Assembly: GCA_000320545.1 (NCBI GenBank)
Contig: ADNK01003223.1
Coordinates: 1 to 40,000 of the forward strand
From: Bigelowiella natans CCMP2755
Taxonomy: Eukaryota > Cercozoa > Chlorarachniophyceae
Direction of reading: 5' to 3'
Length of the DNA: 40,000 bases
Made by a program: the position numbers and the translations under genes. Below the pieces are notes generated by a model. The model was not told the origin of the DNA. It saw only the letters and a list, made by a program, of their open reading frames with translations, and searched no databases. The first letter of the stretch is position 1. Each line of letters starts with the position of its first letter. Positions 12,516-26,013 of the stretch are shown here, piece after piece.

Positions 12516-13042
12516 CTGCTACATACAAATAGTTTATGAGCGGCGCTGATGATGGAGGAGCGTTGGGGTGAAGAAAATAGTAGTAGCAGTGACTGATCTA
12601 TTCGAGGTCACCATCATCATCATCTTTTTCATCTTTCTCGTCGCCTGTGTACTGTCCCCCCTCTCCGTCGTCAAGTAGGGTAGTCTAAGATCAAAATGAG
12701 CATCCACCGAAAAACAAGCTGCGACAACAGAAAACTCACTAAATTACCTACATGTGACCACCGATTTAAACATAACGACATACAGAACACTCAGATTGCG
12801 AATTTTGAAATGTCGATGATAATGTTTTGCATGTGCGACATGGAACAACAGGTACGAGCGTAGTCGTGAGGTCGTATGGTCATATTTTGTACGTGCGACA
12901 ACCTACATGAGTTGTCGTAAGGCGTGTTAGTCACACAATGGGCTCATCAGTTCGGCCGGAGATTAAATGATTTCTCCTGCCTCAAAACCCACAACTGCGT
13001 GGACAACTCGTAAATCGTCTGGTCTTTCCGGATAGTTCCAGT
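12516..13042. promoter_or_regulatory. Divergent intergenic spacer, presumed bidirectional promoter
   Basis: The 527 bases separate the ATG codons of the minus-strand hydrolase and the plus-strand FKBP gene, so both promoters should lie here. Two related segments occur at about 12825-12850 and 12880-12905, sharing GTACGTGCGACA-like and CATGTGCGACAT-like words. No TATA box is convincing. Confidence 0.5.
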
Positions 13043-14884
13043 ATGGCGGTTGTGAAACAGGTCAGGGAGGAGAAATGTAGAAGCAGTCCTCAACTTTCCT
13101 ATGTAGATGTGTAATCACAAATAATGGTATTTGGTGCGTATTTTAAGAGTAGTCTTTTTTTGCTAAGTTCCTTTTTCTATGCAGATTCTTAGTCTTGGAG
13201 ATGGGAAGCATTTTCCAAAAAAGGTTCTATTGTCAGGAAGGCATTTCACGCTCAGAACTCATTATTATTCTGGTAATTCTTTAGGGTGATGTACTTAAAA
13301 TGCACTACACGGGTACCTTAAAGGCAAATGACAAAGAATTTGATTCAAGCAGAAGCAGAGGGCAGCCCTTCCAATTCACGGTAGTACACATCCTTTCGTC
13401 GTTTAAGTCGTGTGGTTCAATGTTCAAATTTTTGTTAGTAAGTCGTAATCCAGGAGCTTATTTAGTGAAACAATGACTGTACTATTGTTTGTTGACGTAC
13501 ATAGATTGGTGTTGGCCAGGTGATAAAGGTCGGTAGAATCACCAGGACATTAATAATTATATATTGAGGGAAACTCATCCGATAAAAACTTGCTGATGAT
13601 GAGGATTGAGCTCATAGATGAAGTGAAATACAACAAATGTAGATAACAAGAGAGATAGTAATACAACAAATGATAACAACAACATCAGGGATGGGATGAA
13701 GGGGTTATGCAGATGTCCTTGGGCGAAAGAGCTATCCTCAGCATTCCAAGCAAATTTGGCTATGGGAAATCCGGTGCGGGAGCTGACATTCCTCCAGACG
13801 CAGACCTTGAGTTTGATGTCGAGCTGCTAAAGATAAATGATAAGAAGCTCCTGACACAGGCAGATATAGATGATTTCAAGTAACTTATCTGTAGCTGCTA
13901 CATATATTATCATCCTACCCGTAAAATCTACTACTTCGTACTTGCTTGCTGCTACAAATAACCTGCTTTTATGGATGTATTCTTATACCAGAATTCGTAT
14001 CGAAAATTGGAAGGATTCAAAGCTTACTAAGGTAATGGCAAAGTTGATACCACATAAGCAATCAAACTTCTGATATTACGCCTACTTATCTTTCATCATT
14101 CTTCTAGTACGATACGTATTACGCCTACTTATATTTCATCATTCTTCTAGTACGATACGAGGGAGAAGTTCCAGAAAAAGAGAGACCAAAAGGTATTTCT
14201 ATCATTAGCATTAATATATAGGCACATTGTTTCTTCATCATCACTGGCATTTATTGAAAAGGGTGTCGGTGGTGATAATTTTGCTGTTTAGTATGGAGAC
14301 CGAGAAGGCTATGTAGCTTTCTTAGATAAGGAAATTTTGAAGAGTGTTAAAGAAGCGTCATCTCTTATTCGTCAAGTAATATTAGAAAAGCTTACACGAG
14401 TAGCGAGTTATGATACAATTATGATGAGGATGATGAGGATGATGATGACGATGACAATGCTAGTGTATATTGCAACTAGTACGACCTTTGTTGATGCATT
14501 TTGGGTATATTGACAAAAGACTGTTTCTATGCGACGACTCTATTGCTAAATTTATATCTAGAGAATATCATCATCATCATCATCATCATCATCATTATCA
14601 TCATCATCATCCAGGACTCGAAAACGTTCGAAGCAACATCAGCTGATGGGACGGTCAAAGCTAAATTCCAAGATGCTCGATTGTTGACCCTTATCGACGG
14701 GAAAACGGGCAAGCTCTTGCACTCAACTCTACATGAAACAATCGCCTCCAAGCAGCCCAAGAGGATATATTTTTCAGACGTTGCATATGAGCTTCTAATC
14801 GAGTGTAATGATGGGATGGTGTACTCCTTCGATCTTGACAAAAAAAGTTTCAGTGCTGATGCTATTGCTATTGGTAGTGGATGA
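13043..14884 (+). CDS. FKBP-type peptidyl-prolyl isomerase with C-terminal extension
   Basis: Exons: 13043-13060, 13185-13223, 13285-13380, 13505-13528, 13689-13879, 13992-14031, 14151-14192, 14292-14375, and 14615 to a TGA at 14882-14884. The first five give a complete FKBP12-like domain of about 120 residues: [29 protein letters not shown] and FDVELLKI include the usual FK506-pocket and active-site residues. Such enzymes speed cis-trans isomerisation of X-Pro bonds. A TAA at 13881 would end the protein after DDFK, but a GTAACT donor at 13880 leads into four more phase-matched exons. These code a charged linker ([15 protein letters not shown]) and about 90 residues I do not recognise, with a possible beta-rich segment ([13 protein letters not shown]). 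A second donor inside the last exon (14874) would continue into the AHCY gene. No targeting peptide is seen. Confidence 0.8.
14075..14160 (+). repeat. Tandem duplication of 43 bp spanning a 3' splice site
   Basis: Copies 14075-14117 and 14118-14160 differ at two positions. Each contains the same CTTCTAG acceptor followed by the first bases of exon 14151-14192. Only the second acceptor keeps the reading frame; the first adds 43 bases and leads to a stop in the next exon. Confidence 0.9.
14569..14611. repeat. ATC triplet tract before an acceptor
   Basis: The ATC run ends three bases before the CCAG acceptor of exon 14615, in the place of a normal polypyrimidine tract. Confidence 0.9.
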
Positions 14885-15064
14885 ATGACTCTCCCCCCTC
14901 TCCCTTTTACTATTATCACCATCACCATCACCATCAATTGATTTAATAATCTGTTGATATTGTCTTACTTTGCACAATTAGAGGGAGGGGGCGAGGAAGG
15001 ATACGATGCTGGGAAATTGGACACGTCCATTCTAGATAAGCTTGATTTGATTCGGTCCTCGTCT

Positions 15065-16996
<1,932 letters not shown>

Positions 16997-17680
16997 TTGC
17001 TGATTACTCCAACAAAAGAATAATGCTGTACTTATTGCATACCAGATCACCATCTCTATGCAAATGCTATATATCTTCACTGTCATACTAGTTTTGCCCT
17101 TAGTTAGCAGCTCTAATGCACATGCACATCTGCTATGAATATAGATGACGACGGCCGGCGCCGATTCGCAGCTGTGATTACAATATTTTTGTTTGCGCTG
17201 CCGCGCCACGAGTACACACACACACACACACACGTCTAGATGTATATGTGTGTCGTGTACGTGTGTATGTGTGCCTGTACGCTTGATGTAGTGCGCACAC
17301 AAGTACATATCTAGATATGATCATTGCTAGATTGTGCAGCTGCCACATATGTAGCTTGACATGTGCCTCTGTCATGTGATATGTATATGCCATGAAGTGT
17401 GTGTTGTGTACATGCGCATAACATCATCTGTCGCAACCGCAAATAGCAGTTACGCACACATGCTAGCATGTAGAGTGTTGATTGGCTTGATGAAACAATG
17501 GTCTAGCTTGTGTGTGGTCATCACGCTCACTAGTGTACATGTCATGCGCTAGATCTAGAGATATGTGCGCGCGCGCACACACACATACACCTACACACAC
17601 ACATACACATGTTTAGATGCGTGTCACACTTGCTATTCCGACAAGTGCGAGCAGGAGGATTTGACAGATTGCCCAGTAAT
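16997..17680. other. Convergent intergenic spacer
   Basis: No coding exon is supported. The spacer holds CA/TG tracts (17215-17234, 17568-17600), CTAG and GCTAGC words and a GCTAGCATG word near 17462. It separates the 3' ends of AHCY and the Whirly gene. Confidence 0.6.
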
Positions 17681-18484
17681 CTAAAGGTGACTTCCCCATA
17701 TGTCTGCAGCTGGAATTGATGGTGATGATGTTGATGATGATCGTTGTGATGATGCTACTCCCTCGGCTGAGCTTTCTTCTCTGTTGTTCTGTCAAGTAAC
17801 ACAATTTGTTATCAGTCAATCTGCTCAAAACCCTCCTCCCCCCTCCCCCCCTAGCCTCCCCTAGTCTCTCCCTCCCTCATATCATCAATCTTTGTGAAAT
17901 CATCAAATCATACTAAGAATGCGTATTTGTTTTGTTGTGAATACTGGTTTAGTGAGCTACAGCACCGTTTGTCCATATCATCGCAGAAACAAGAGGAAAG
18001 AACAAACAACAGAGACAGCTACTACTGTAATTTCCCTTCACAATTCCTAAAACTCCTCCCTCCTCCTCTTTCGGCGTCTATCTGATTAGATTTATCCCCT
18101 CATCTTTCCAATGTTCAGTGTTTCTTTTACCGAGTACGAGGAGGGGGAGGAGGCAAGAGAAACATCTGCCTGTAAAACCTGCAAGTAAAAATCCCAAATG
18201 AGTAGTAAAAGAGTCAGTATTATCATCATAATTATCATCAATGATTATGATGATGATGATAATGATGATGATATGCATCATGATTTCTCGTTTTTAAATG
18301 ATATTTTTTTAAATGATAATTATCACTTCCCCCATCCCGCCCTAGTTGTCCTCCCTTCCCCCCTTCTTTCTTTCTCAGTGATATCGTAGAAAAACACCTT
18401 GTCCCAGGCGAGTAGGTATGGAATGGTGAAGTTAAGTAGTGACCGAATGACAGCAAACTACATATGTGATGATAATGATGATGG

Positions 18485-18517
<33 letters not shown>

Positions 18518-20079
18518 CACATAAAATTAATGATGACGAGGAGAAGGATAATAAGATTGTCTTCTTCTTCTTCTTCTTCTTCTTCTTCGTTGTGCTGCAT
18601 TGGACTCATCATCTACTACTACCTCGCCATTTGTTATCGGTATGTGTACGAACGCCTTGGATCTGCAAGGAACATTGAAAACACAACTAAGGAGTCGTCG
18701 CCGACGTTCAATTGATTGATTGATTGGTACATTATCCAGTATCAACAATATGAAAACAAGAACACTGGAATAAAACAGTCACAAAGAAGATTTATTGATT
18801 GATTTCTATTCTTTTAAAAAAAGGGACGGTGATGGCAAGTGTAGAAGCATGTGCAGTGATGCTGTGCCTTTGAATAAAAAAACAGTAGCAGCAGCAGTAC
18901 TAAATAGTAGTATTAGGTAGCAGCAGCGTGTGAATCATCTCTAATACAATACTACTTTCTTTGGTCTTCTTGCTGGCCTAAATCTTCTATATCAAGCTGA
19001 AACTCGAATCCGCCTTGATCTCCAACCGCTAGGTAATATTTTTAATATTGAAGCAAACTGAATTACTCGATTATGCTTGCCTAGAAGAACGCAACGTGCC
19101 CTCTTCTACTTTCTACATCTCATTTTCTTCTTCTTCTTCTTCCAGGTAAATAACCAACCAACCAATCACCTTTTGAAAGCGTGAGTTCCGATTGCCGAAA
19201 CATCGCATCAGATGATGACATGCCTCGGTTCGTGAGTGTAAGGGGAACTTCCATTGCCCCTACAAGCTCTCCGCACTTTATTATGTTGATAAGCAGTCAT
19301 CATCATCGCCGTGTTAGAAGTGAGGTGAGATCATTCTATCTCAATTCCATAATTGATTATTATCATATTCATCTATAACAGCTCTTCAATGAATCGGATT
19401 AATGAATCTTTAGACTTCACACCTGGGCAACATTCAAGGTAAATTTCTGCTTGTTCTTCCAATCGAATCGTCGTTCCCTACTGTCTGTAAACCTTGGTGC
19501 TGATTTAACAACATACAATATACTTAAATATTTTGTTAGTAGTGAAACTTATCATGATTATGAACCACCAGCGAGAGGAAACATTAACCCAATATCTATA
19601 TTTAACCATCCTGTTTCGCACATTAAAGTGAAATTTTGACAGTGTATTTGTTCAATCGGCAATCACGTGATACCAAATTCCATCACGACAAGGCCTGGTC
19701 GTTGAACAATGCGTGATCTCATATTGTTTGAGTCCTTTACTTGGGGCTGGTGGTGACGCAGTAGTAAAGTAATAGATAAGCACAATGACGACAAAGAGGT
19801 ATATATAATTGTGACGGTAAAATTAGAATCCATGTCATAAATGCAAACGGTGTTACATTATCATCATCATCCACCAAAGAATATACGATAACGTACGTAT
19901 TATTTATTACCTGAATCGTGTAGATGGACATAGCTCCTTCATCTTTGTAAATAATATAGTCTGAATAGGTCGGTTTTCTTATGGTGGAGAAAGAAAGCTT
20001 AAAGACGGTCTGTTGAGGCCTCGTAATGATCATCCGACTAGTGTGTCGGAGGATTCTGGCTGTTGCTTTGCTAGAAAAC
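17681..20079 (-). CDS. Whirly-family single-stranded DNA-binding protein, N-terminus incomplete
   Basis: Exons in transcript order: 20079-19911, 19746-19667, 19480-19423, 19266-19170, 19028-18956, 18662-18623, 18457-18398, 18178-18092 (TAA). Alternatively the last donor (GTAAAA after codon TCG) leads to 17788-17681 (TAG) with a Ser-rich tail. All phases fit. The protein follows the Whirly order: SDYIIYKDEGAMSIY in place of the plant KGKAALS strand, PGLVVMEFGIT, FDWKNKQKFTLNV, GGFEFQLDIEDL, then HIPITNGEFAVIRSLLNF and TIPYLLAWD, very close to the plant carboxy-terminal helix ending PYLLGW. In plants these proteins bind ssDNA in plastids, mitochondria and nucleus and protect organelle genomes. 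The Arg/Ser-rich start (KATARILRHTSRMIITRP) fits an organelle presequence. The first exon is not identified. The changed KGKAALS segment is notable because it matters for DNA binding and oligomerisation. Confidence 0.8.
18244..18580. repeat. GAT and CTT triplet tracts in Whirly introns
   Basis: GAT-rich runs at about 18248-18272 and 18474-18515 and a CTT run at about 18562-18588 flank the exon 18457-18398. The runs explain the poly-His, poly-Met and poly-Arg open frames read here. Confidence 0.85.
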
Positions 20080-20631
20080 CTGCAGGAGAGAAGAAGAAGA
20101 AGAAGAAGAAGAAGAAGAAGAAGAGAAAGAAGAGAGCAATCGCATGAGAACAAAACTGGAAAAAATAAACCAATAGATAGTTGGGTAATGCCCTGGTCCG
20201 CATGAATCCCTCCTCATACACCCCCTCCTCATTCTGGTACAGACGCACTCATTACATCGTGTTTGCGCTGCGGGTAGTTCGTTCCGGGTAGTCTAGGTTC
20301 CGAAAGCTGGACCGATATCATCGTCTGGATTCCGATTGGATTCCGATAAATAGGTTCCGATAGGTATACTCTAGGAACGGGAAGCACAAAAAAGAGAAGA
20401 AACCGGTGGCATTTTTGTCTAAATTGACGCAGGCAGCAGAGAAATGAGCAGAGAATGCTCGTATCCAATGGCACCGATGATAGCCCTCCTCGTGTTGTTC
20501 CTCAACGATTTCCACCATCCTCGTAATGCTGTTCAAGCGTAAAATACAATTACTCCATTTTCACGTCGATACGAATCAATTAATAGTAGTTATTCAGTCA
20601 ACCTGGCAGTTGCAGAAGCAGCAATGATAGT

Positions 20632-20662
<31 letters not shown>

Positions 20663-20961
20663 TCCAATTGCATCTGTATTAGAGGCCATGTTGGGGAATA
20701 GAAATAGCTCTTCGTGTGACTTTGAAATGCTATACCGGTAATTATCAAATGCTAACGAGGGAAGTTATTCTTCATAATCTTCGTCGAGAGGTAAAGGCCT
20801 CAAACAAGTTCCAACACTTCCATTCTAAACGCAGATTTTTTTGGTCATTCTTTGATCTCACTTTTCAAATGCAGGTTCGGAACATCAATTCCCGAATGTA
20901 AAACAACCCGTTTTTAGAGTTGAAGGAGATGGTAAGAGAGAAAACGAAATAATCGTTAACC

Positions 20962-20999
<38 letters not shown>

Positions 21000-22023
21000 G
21001 AGGCTTAGATCAAGCGACTACGTCAATTAAAATAAGGTGTTTCATTTTACTAAAAACATCTCTGAAACAATCTGATACTCGAAGTAGAGCCAGGTTCAGA
21101 TAAAATTCACTAGTCTTGGCACCGATAACGAAATGCAATTAAAGCTTCCCCACGAGTCTTCTACTTCATCGGTGCTTTGTCCTTCTGAAAAACGTACCAA
21201 CAACATAAAAAGGGTGAAAATCTAGAAATACAAAAGTGCATCTTGAGACTTGGCTTAGCTAGCTACTACCGCAGCAGTCGTACACATCAACCAGGTATAC
21301 AAACACTTAGTCTATTATGCTGGCGTGACGATGTGCTGTCTCAACGTTACATCAAGAGCTAACTTGAACGCAGAAGGAATTGTGCACACCGCTCGCATTC
21401 GTAATCGCAAGTGGCAGAACAGATCAATATCATCATGCAGCGCTATAGACCTCTACACACATTACACATATTCACACATTTGCCTCTAGCTTTACTTACG
21501 ACAGAGTCTAGAAAGTGTGTGACTGTACGGGACACAATTGCATCGCGTGGGTAAGTACGTGTACGTAAACACGCTGATATAAAGATGATGGTAATCGAGG
21601 TGCATGTAGTCGTCTTAGAATATACATGATGAAAAAGCACAACTGCATCCAGGTTGCATATTGCACACAGCGACCGCAGATTTAGATGTACGTGAGCGCT
21701 GACATAAACACCGCCGGCGAGCACTTCGTATCGCATGTGCTCGATTCCTCAAACACAAGTTAGTTGTGCACAAGCAAATAGTTCCTCCTGTCTTCTCAAT
21801 TTCACATTGGCAGGCTGCATAGCATGATCACATTTAGATGTTGCATTGTGGCGCATGTTTACCACGTACCAAGGGTCGATCTAGGGATAGTTGATACAGT
21901 GCTTTAACGTATTACATCATTGTTTATTCATTCGTGTGTTTCATTGCTTTTGAATCATCTAATCAACCGGACGAACATCCGATTTTGATGACTTTACCAT
22001 AATCGTTTCATCATTAGCAATGC
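20080..22023. other. Spacer between the Whirly gene and the glycosyltransferase gene
   Basis: A GAA/TTC tract at 20091-20124 lies just upstream (minus strand) of the Whirly acceptor and probably serves as its polypyrimidine tract. The missing first Whirly exon should lie to its right, perhaps within 20130-20540. A cluster of GGTTCCGA/GATTCCGA words occurs at 20280-20365, a GCA/GTA tract at 20625-20662 and a TA tract at 20964-20997. Short plus-strand open frames near 20708-20900 are not convincing. The part after 21240 is spacer-like, with CTAG and CACA words. Confidence 0.5.
20964..20997. repeat. TA microsatellite
   Basis: A perfect TA tract, about 17 units, lies in the spacer. Confidence 0.95.
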
Positions 22024-22763
22024 TCACATTTCTTCGATTCTTGTAATCGAAGTCTTATAATCTCCAAGAAATATATTTACTTTATCATTGTTGTAGACAA
22101 TTATATGTCCATCTTTGTCAACACCAACCGCACAAATTGATGAAATTGACCTACACATCGGGAGTTCTACGCACCAGATAATGTTAATATTGGAATCTGA
22201 TGGATTCTCAGATATCATGCCATTAACTGTGTGAGCACACAAATTGCCATCGTAGAAGAATGAGATGTATGTAGGTCCCAGCTGTTGTCTCTTATCATTA
22301 CTTTTAAAAGTTCTATTACTACTACTACTACTGACACTGTTATGAGGAGGAGGAAAGCACTCTATTATTGTATTCTCATCTTGCTGCTTGTTGTTGTTGA
22401 TGGCGTTTCCTCCTCCTCCTCCTCCTCCTTCTTCTTCTTCTTCTGTAAGTAGCAGTACGTGCCTCGTACATAACCTGCTGCTATCACTGTCAATATATAA
22501 CCCTATCATTGGTGATGACAGTGAAGAAGAAAAAGTAGAAGAAGGCGATGATTTGCTATTGCTGCTGCCTCCAATATTTTCTGCCTCCTCCTCCTCTCCT
22601 CGAAGCACTAGAATTTGGAAGTCTGCCATGTACCAGCCCATCTCCAATTTCTGGTACGATGGAATAAGATGCTCCTGCTGCTGCTGCTGCTGGTGGTGGT
22701 GGTCACGAGATGATGATGATGATGATGAGGATGAGGATGATTTGGGGGGGTGGAAATAGCGTA

Positions 22764-22799
<36 letters not shown>

Positions 22800-23682
22800 G
22801 CGAGGATAATATTTGAGAATATAACGAAGATAACAAATCTGGTGCCGCTTCTCCTTCGTCCACGTGGTGGATTGTGGTAGGAATGCTGGTTGCATACCTG
22901 TAATAAACAAACACAACGACCGAGGTTATTTAAGGGCTATATTGTGTCCTTCATGTCATGTTTATGATAATAACAACATATATGTATGCTTATCAGCTTT
23001 TCGGCGGCTGCTGCTTTGTTGTTGTTGTGGTTTTATATGCTGCCAGGCTACAAGCAAGTCATATGCGCCTTTTTTATCCTCTTTGCGTATGTGTATTATG
23101 TGTATTATATTATTATGTGTTTGAATGAATTAGAGAGGGTGAGGATTTTGGTAATATTATTATTACAGATTGTCCATAGTCCTGACAGCTCCCCCCCCTT
23201 CAAATAATGATCCTAAGGATGGGAAGTAGTAGCTACTGCTTGCTGCAATAGACGGCACGAAGTTAAGTTTCCACAGGATAAAAGCTCCTGAGAGGACCAA
23301 GAGACTACCATCATTCCCTACCATCATTCTGCATGGATGTGTTTCACATATCCTGAACTTTTCACTCCAGATACTTCTACCATGATCCGAGAATATGTGT
23401 AGGCCATAATATAGGCATATGCTTCCATCATTCTGAAAGGTCAGGATCTTCTCTGGACTCAGAGGGGGGGGGATTAATGAAGGGAACACGCCATAAGGGT
23501 ACGAATTGTGAAATGGCTTGGAAAAACAAGACATTAAGTTTTCAGCAGCAGCCTCCTTATCATCAACTTCCTCCTCCTCCTTTTTATCACGACGACGATG
23601 ACGATGAACATCCCTTCGTTGTCGGTGTCTTCTTCGCAGTCTTAAGATCATCTTTTTCTTAGTATTACTCTTCTCCGCCTGG

Positions 23683-23714
<32 letters not shown>

Positions 23715-24875
23715 ATTAGCATTCTTCCATTCTCGCTCACTACGAGGATTATTCGAGGATGATGAGATATTGTACATGCAGACTTTTAAACTGCTTTCCT
23801 CATCTTTGATCCGAAGCTCAAAATGACCATTTTGTGAGACGAGAGAAGATCCCTTAGCCGACTCCATTGAGTCTTGCTGCATCATCACCAACGATTTCCT
23901 CCCTGAGTAGTAGTACATATGATGAGGACAACTACTTATCAAAATATGATGGCAATGGAAGTCCTCACACCCATAGGAGAGGCCGATGGAAGTAAGAATC
24001 AGGAAAAAGAAGAAAAGAGAAAGAAAACAAAATCATTAACGTTTGGTGTATTATTATTGTTATTATTATTTCTGTAGGAGCGTCTCTACCAAGAGCAATC
24101 TTCTTCGCACAAAGGCCAATTCTGTCTCTGAAGTGCCAAGAAGGTGAAACATAGTCCATCTTGGCTGACGAGAATCTAACCGGAGTGAATCGTTCCATAG
24201 TTTTCATTATTCTTGTAGGACACGAAGGAGAAGAAGATGATGAAGAAGAAGAAGACGATGATGATGTCGATATTGATGTTGTTGATGAGCTTGTGCCAGT
24301 ATTATGCTGCTGCTGCTGCTGCGCTGATGATTTCATTTCAGCATCATCCTTCCAACCATGATGATGATCATGATAAATGATATCTTTATTTGCTTTCTCT
24401 GATTTTGGAACAACTGAAGATTCTCTCATTGACGACGACGATGATGATGATGATGAATGCTCTTGTTGTGGCATCTGCATTCTTTTCTCTTGTTGTTGTT
24501 TTTTCTGTTTTGTTACTGGAGGTAGTCGTTCTCCTTTGTTTGTTGTTGTTGTTGTTGCTGCTGCTGCTGCTGCTGTGTATATACCCCCTTCTTCAAGTTC
24601 TTGTTGAACAGGAGTAGTAGAGCCTCCTTTTTCTTTCTCCTTCTTCTTCTTATGCAGCAGTAATTTATTCAGTTTATCAAGAATAGGGGCAATCAAGAAT
24701 TCCGAAGTAGTAGTAGTAGTAGTAGCAGCAGCAGAATAATAATAATCATCATCATCTGCTGCTACAACTACTGTTGGCGATGGTGATGATGATTCTTTTG
24801 GTGCTTTCTTGTCTTCTATTTCTTCTTCTTCTTCTTCTTTACCAGCACGATCATCCTGGTTTAGTCGCCGCACAC

Positions 24876-24912
<37 letters not shown>

Positions 24913-25971
24913 TATTGCAATCATGACTATGTTGTCTTGCTTGCAATGATGATGATGATGATGAGGATGCTCAATGAAGGCCTGGTGAGACATCCACAAC
25001 CGATCAAATGTACCCCAGTGAGTTCTTGGTATGTTCTCAGTAATAAAAAAAGGCTTGTTGTTGTCGTCATCGCCATGATCATTAGAATCATTTTGATTAT
25101 CATCATCATTATCATCATTTTCTTCTTCACCATCTTGTTGTTGTTGCTGCTGCTGATGATGATGATGGTTTTGGGGGGAGGGTTCTGGTGAGAATAAGTT
25201 GAGGGGGAAAAGCACTGGGCCTTGAACAACATCCACTACTTGTGCTCGTGGTAGTGATGGTGGTGGTGGTGGAAGAGGATGATGTGGAGCCGAGGATGAT
25301 GATGATGATGATGGTGATGATTGTGGGCGTTGTTCTTGTGGCTTGTTCTTCTCATTCTTCGTAATTGAGAGATTGTATCCAGAGAAACTAACTACTACCA
25401 TGCTCTCTCTTAAACTACCAGCCTTATTCACAGTGCACCCCTCCTCTTTCTTCCTCCTCTTCCTCATTTCTTTTAGAGAGTGAGACTTATAATTGCTCAC
25501 AAGTTTCTCAACAATCTCGTTGTATTCAGTATGTGTGGAATTCTTATCAGTATCACCATCGCCATCAATGTTATGATGATGATGATGATGATGATAATGA
25601 TGATGCTCGTCGTCATCAAAATCAACAGCTAGTGTAACGGTGGTGCGATCCTGCATCATCTTATTATCGAATCCCCCCTTCATCGTCCTCATCTTGGTGA
25701 TTGCCATTTCTGCCTCCACCTCTGCCTCTTCTTCTTTGATAACAGCATGAATTTTTGCTCCTGGATGGTACTCTTGGAGCCAAATGAGAGACACAGAATC
25801 ACTTTGTTGCTGCTGCTGCTGCTGCTGCTGTGAAAACAAGGACGACGACGACGATTTATTTGCACTGGTTGCTTCGGCAAGAAATTGCGGAAGAGCTTCC
25901 TTTTCGATTGGATGTTCCCAAGACCTGAAAGAAGAAATTAGTATCAATATATATATATATATATATTATAT

Positions 25972-26013
<42 letters not shown>

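Noticed and set aside
20708-21240. Possible small plus-strand gene (MLTREVILHNLRRE, then VRNINSR and VQIKFTSLGTDNE segments)
   Set aside because: Joining the pieces needs introns of 20-22 bases, far shorter than all others here; without them the frame stops after a few codons and matches no family I know.
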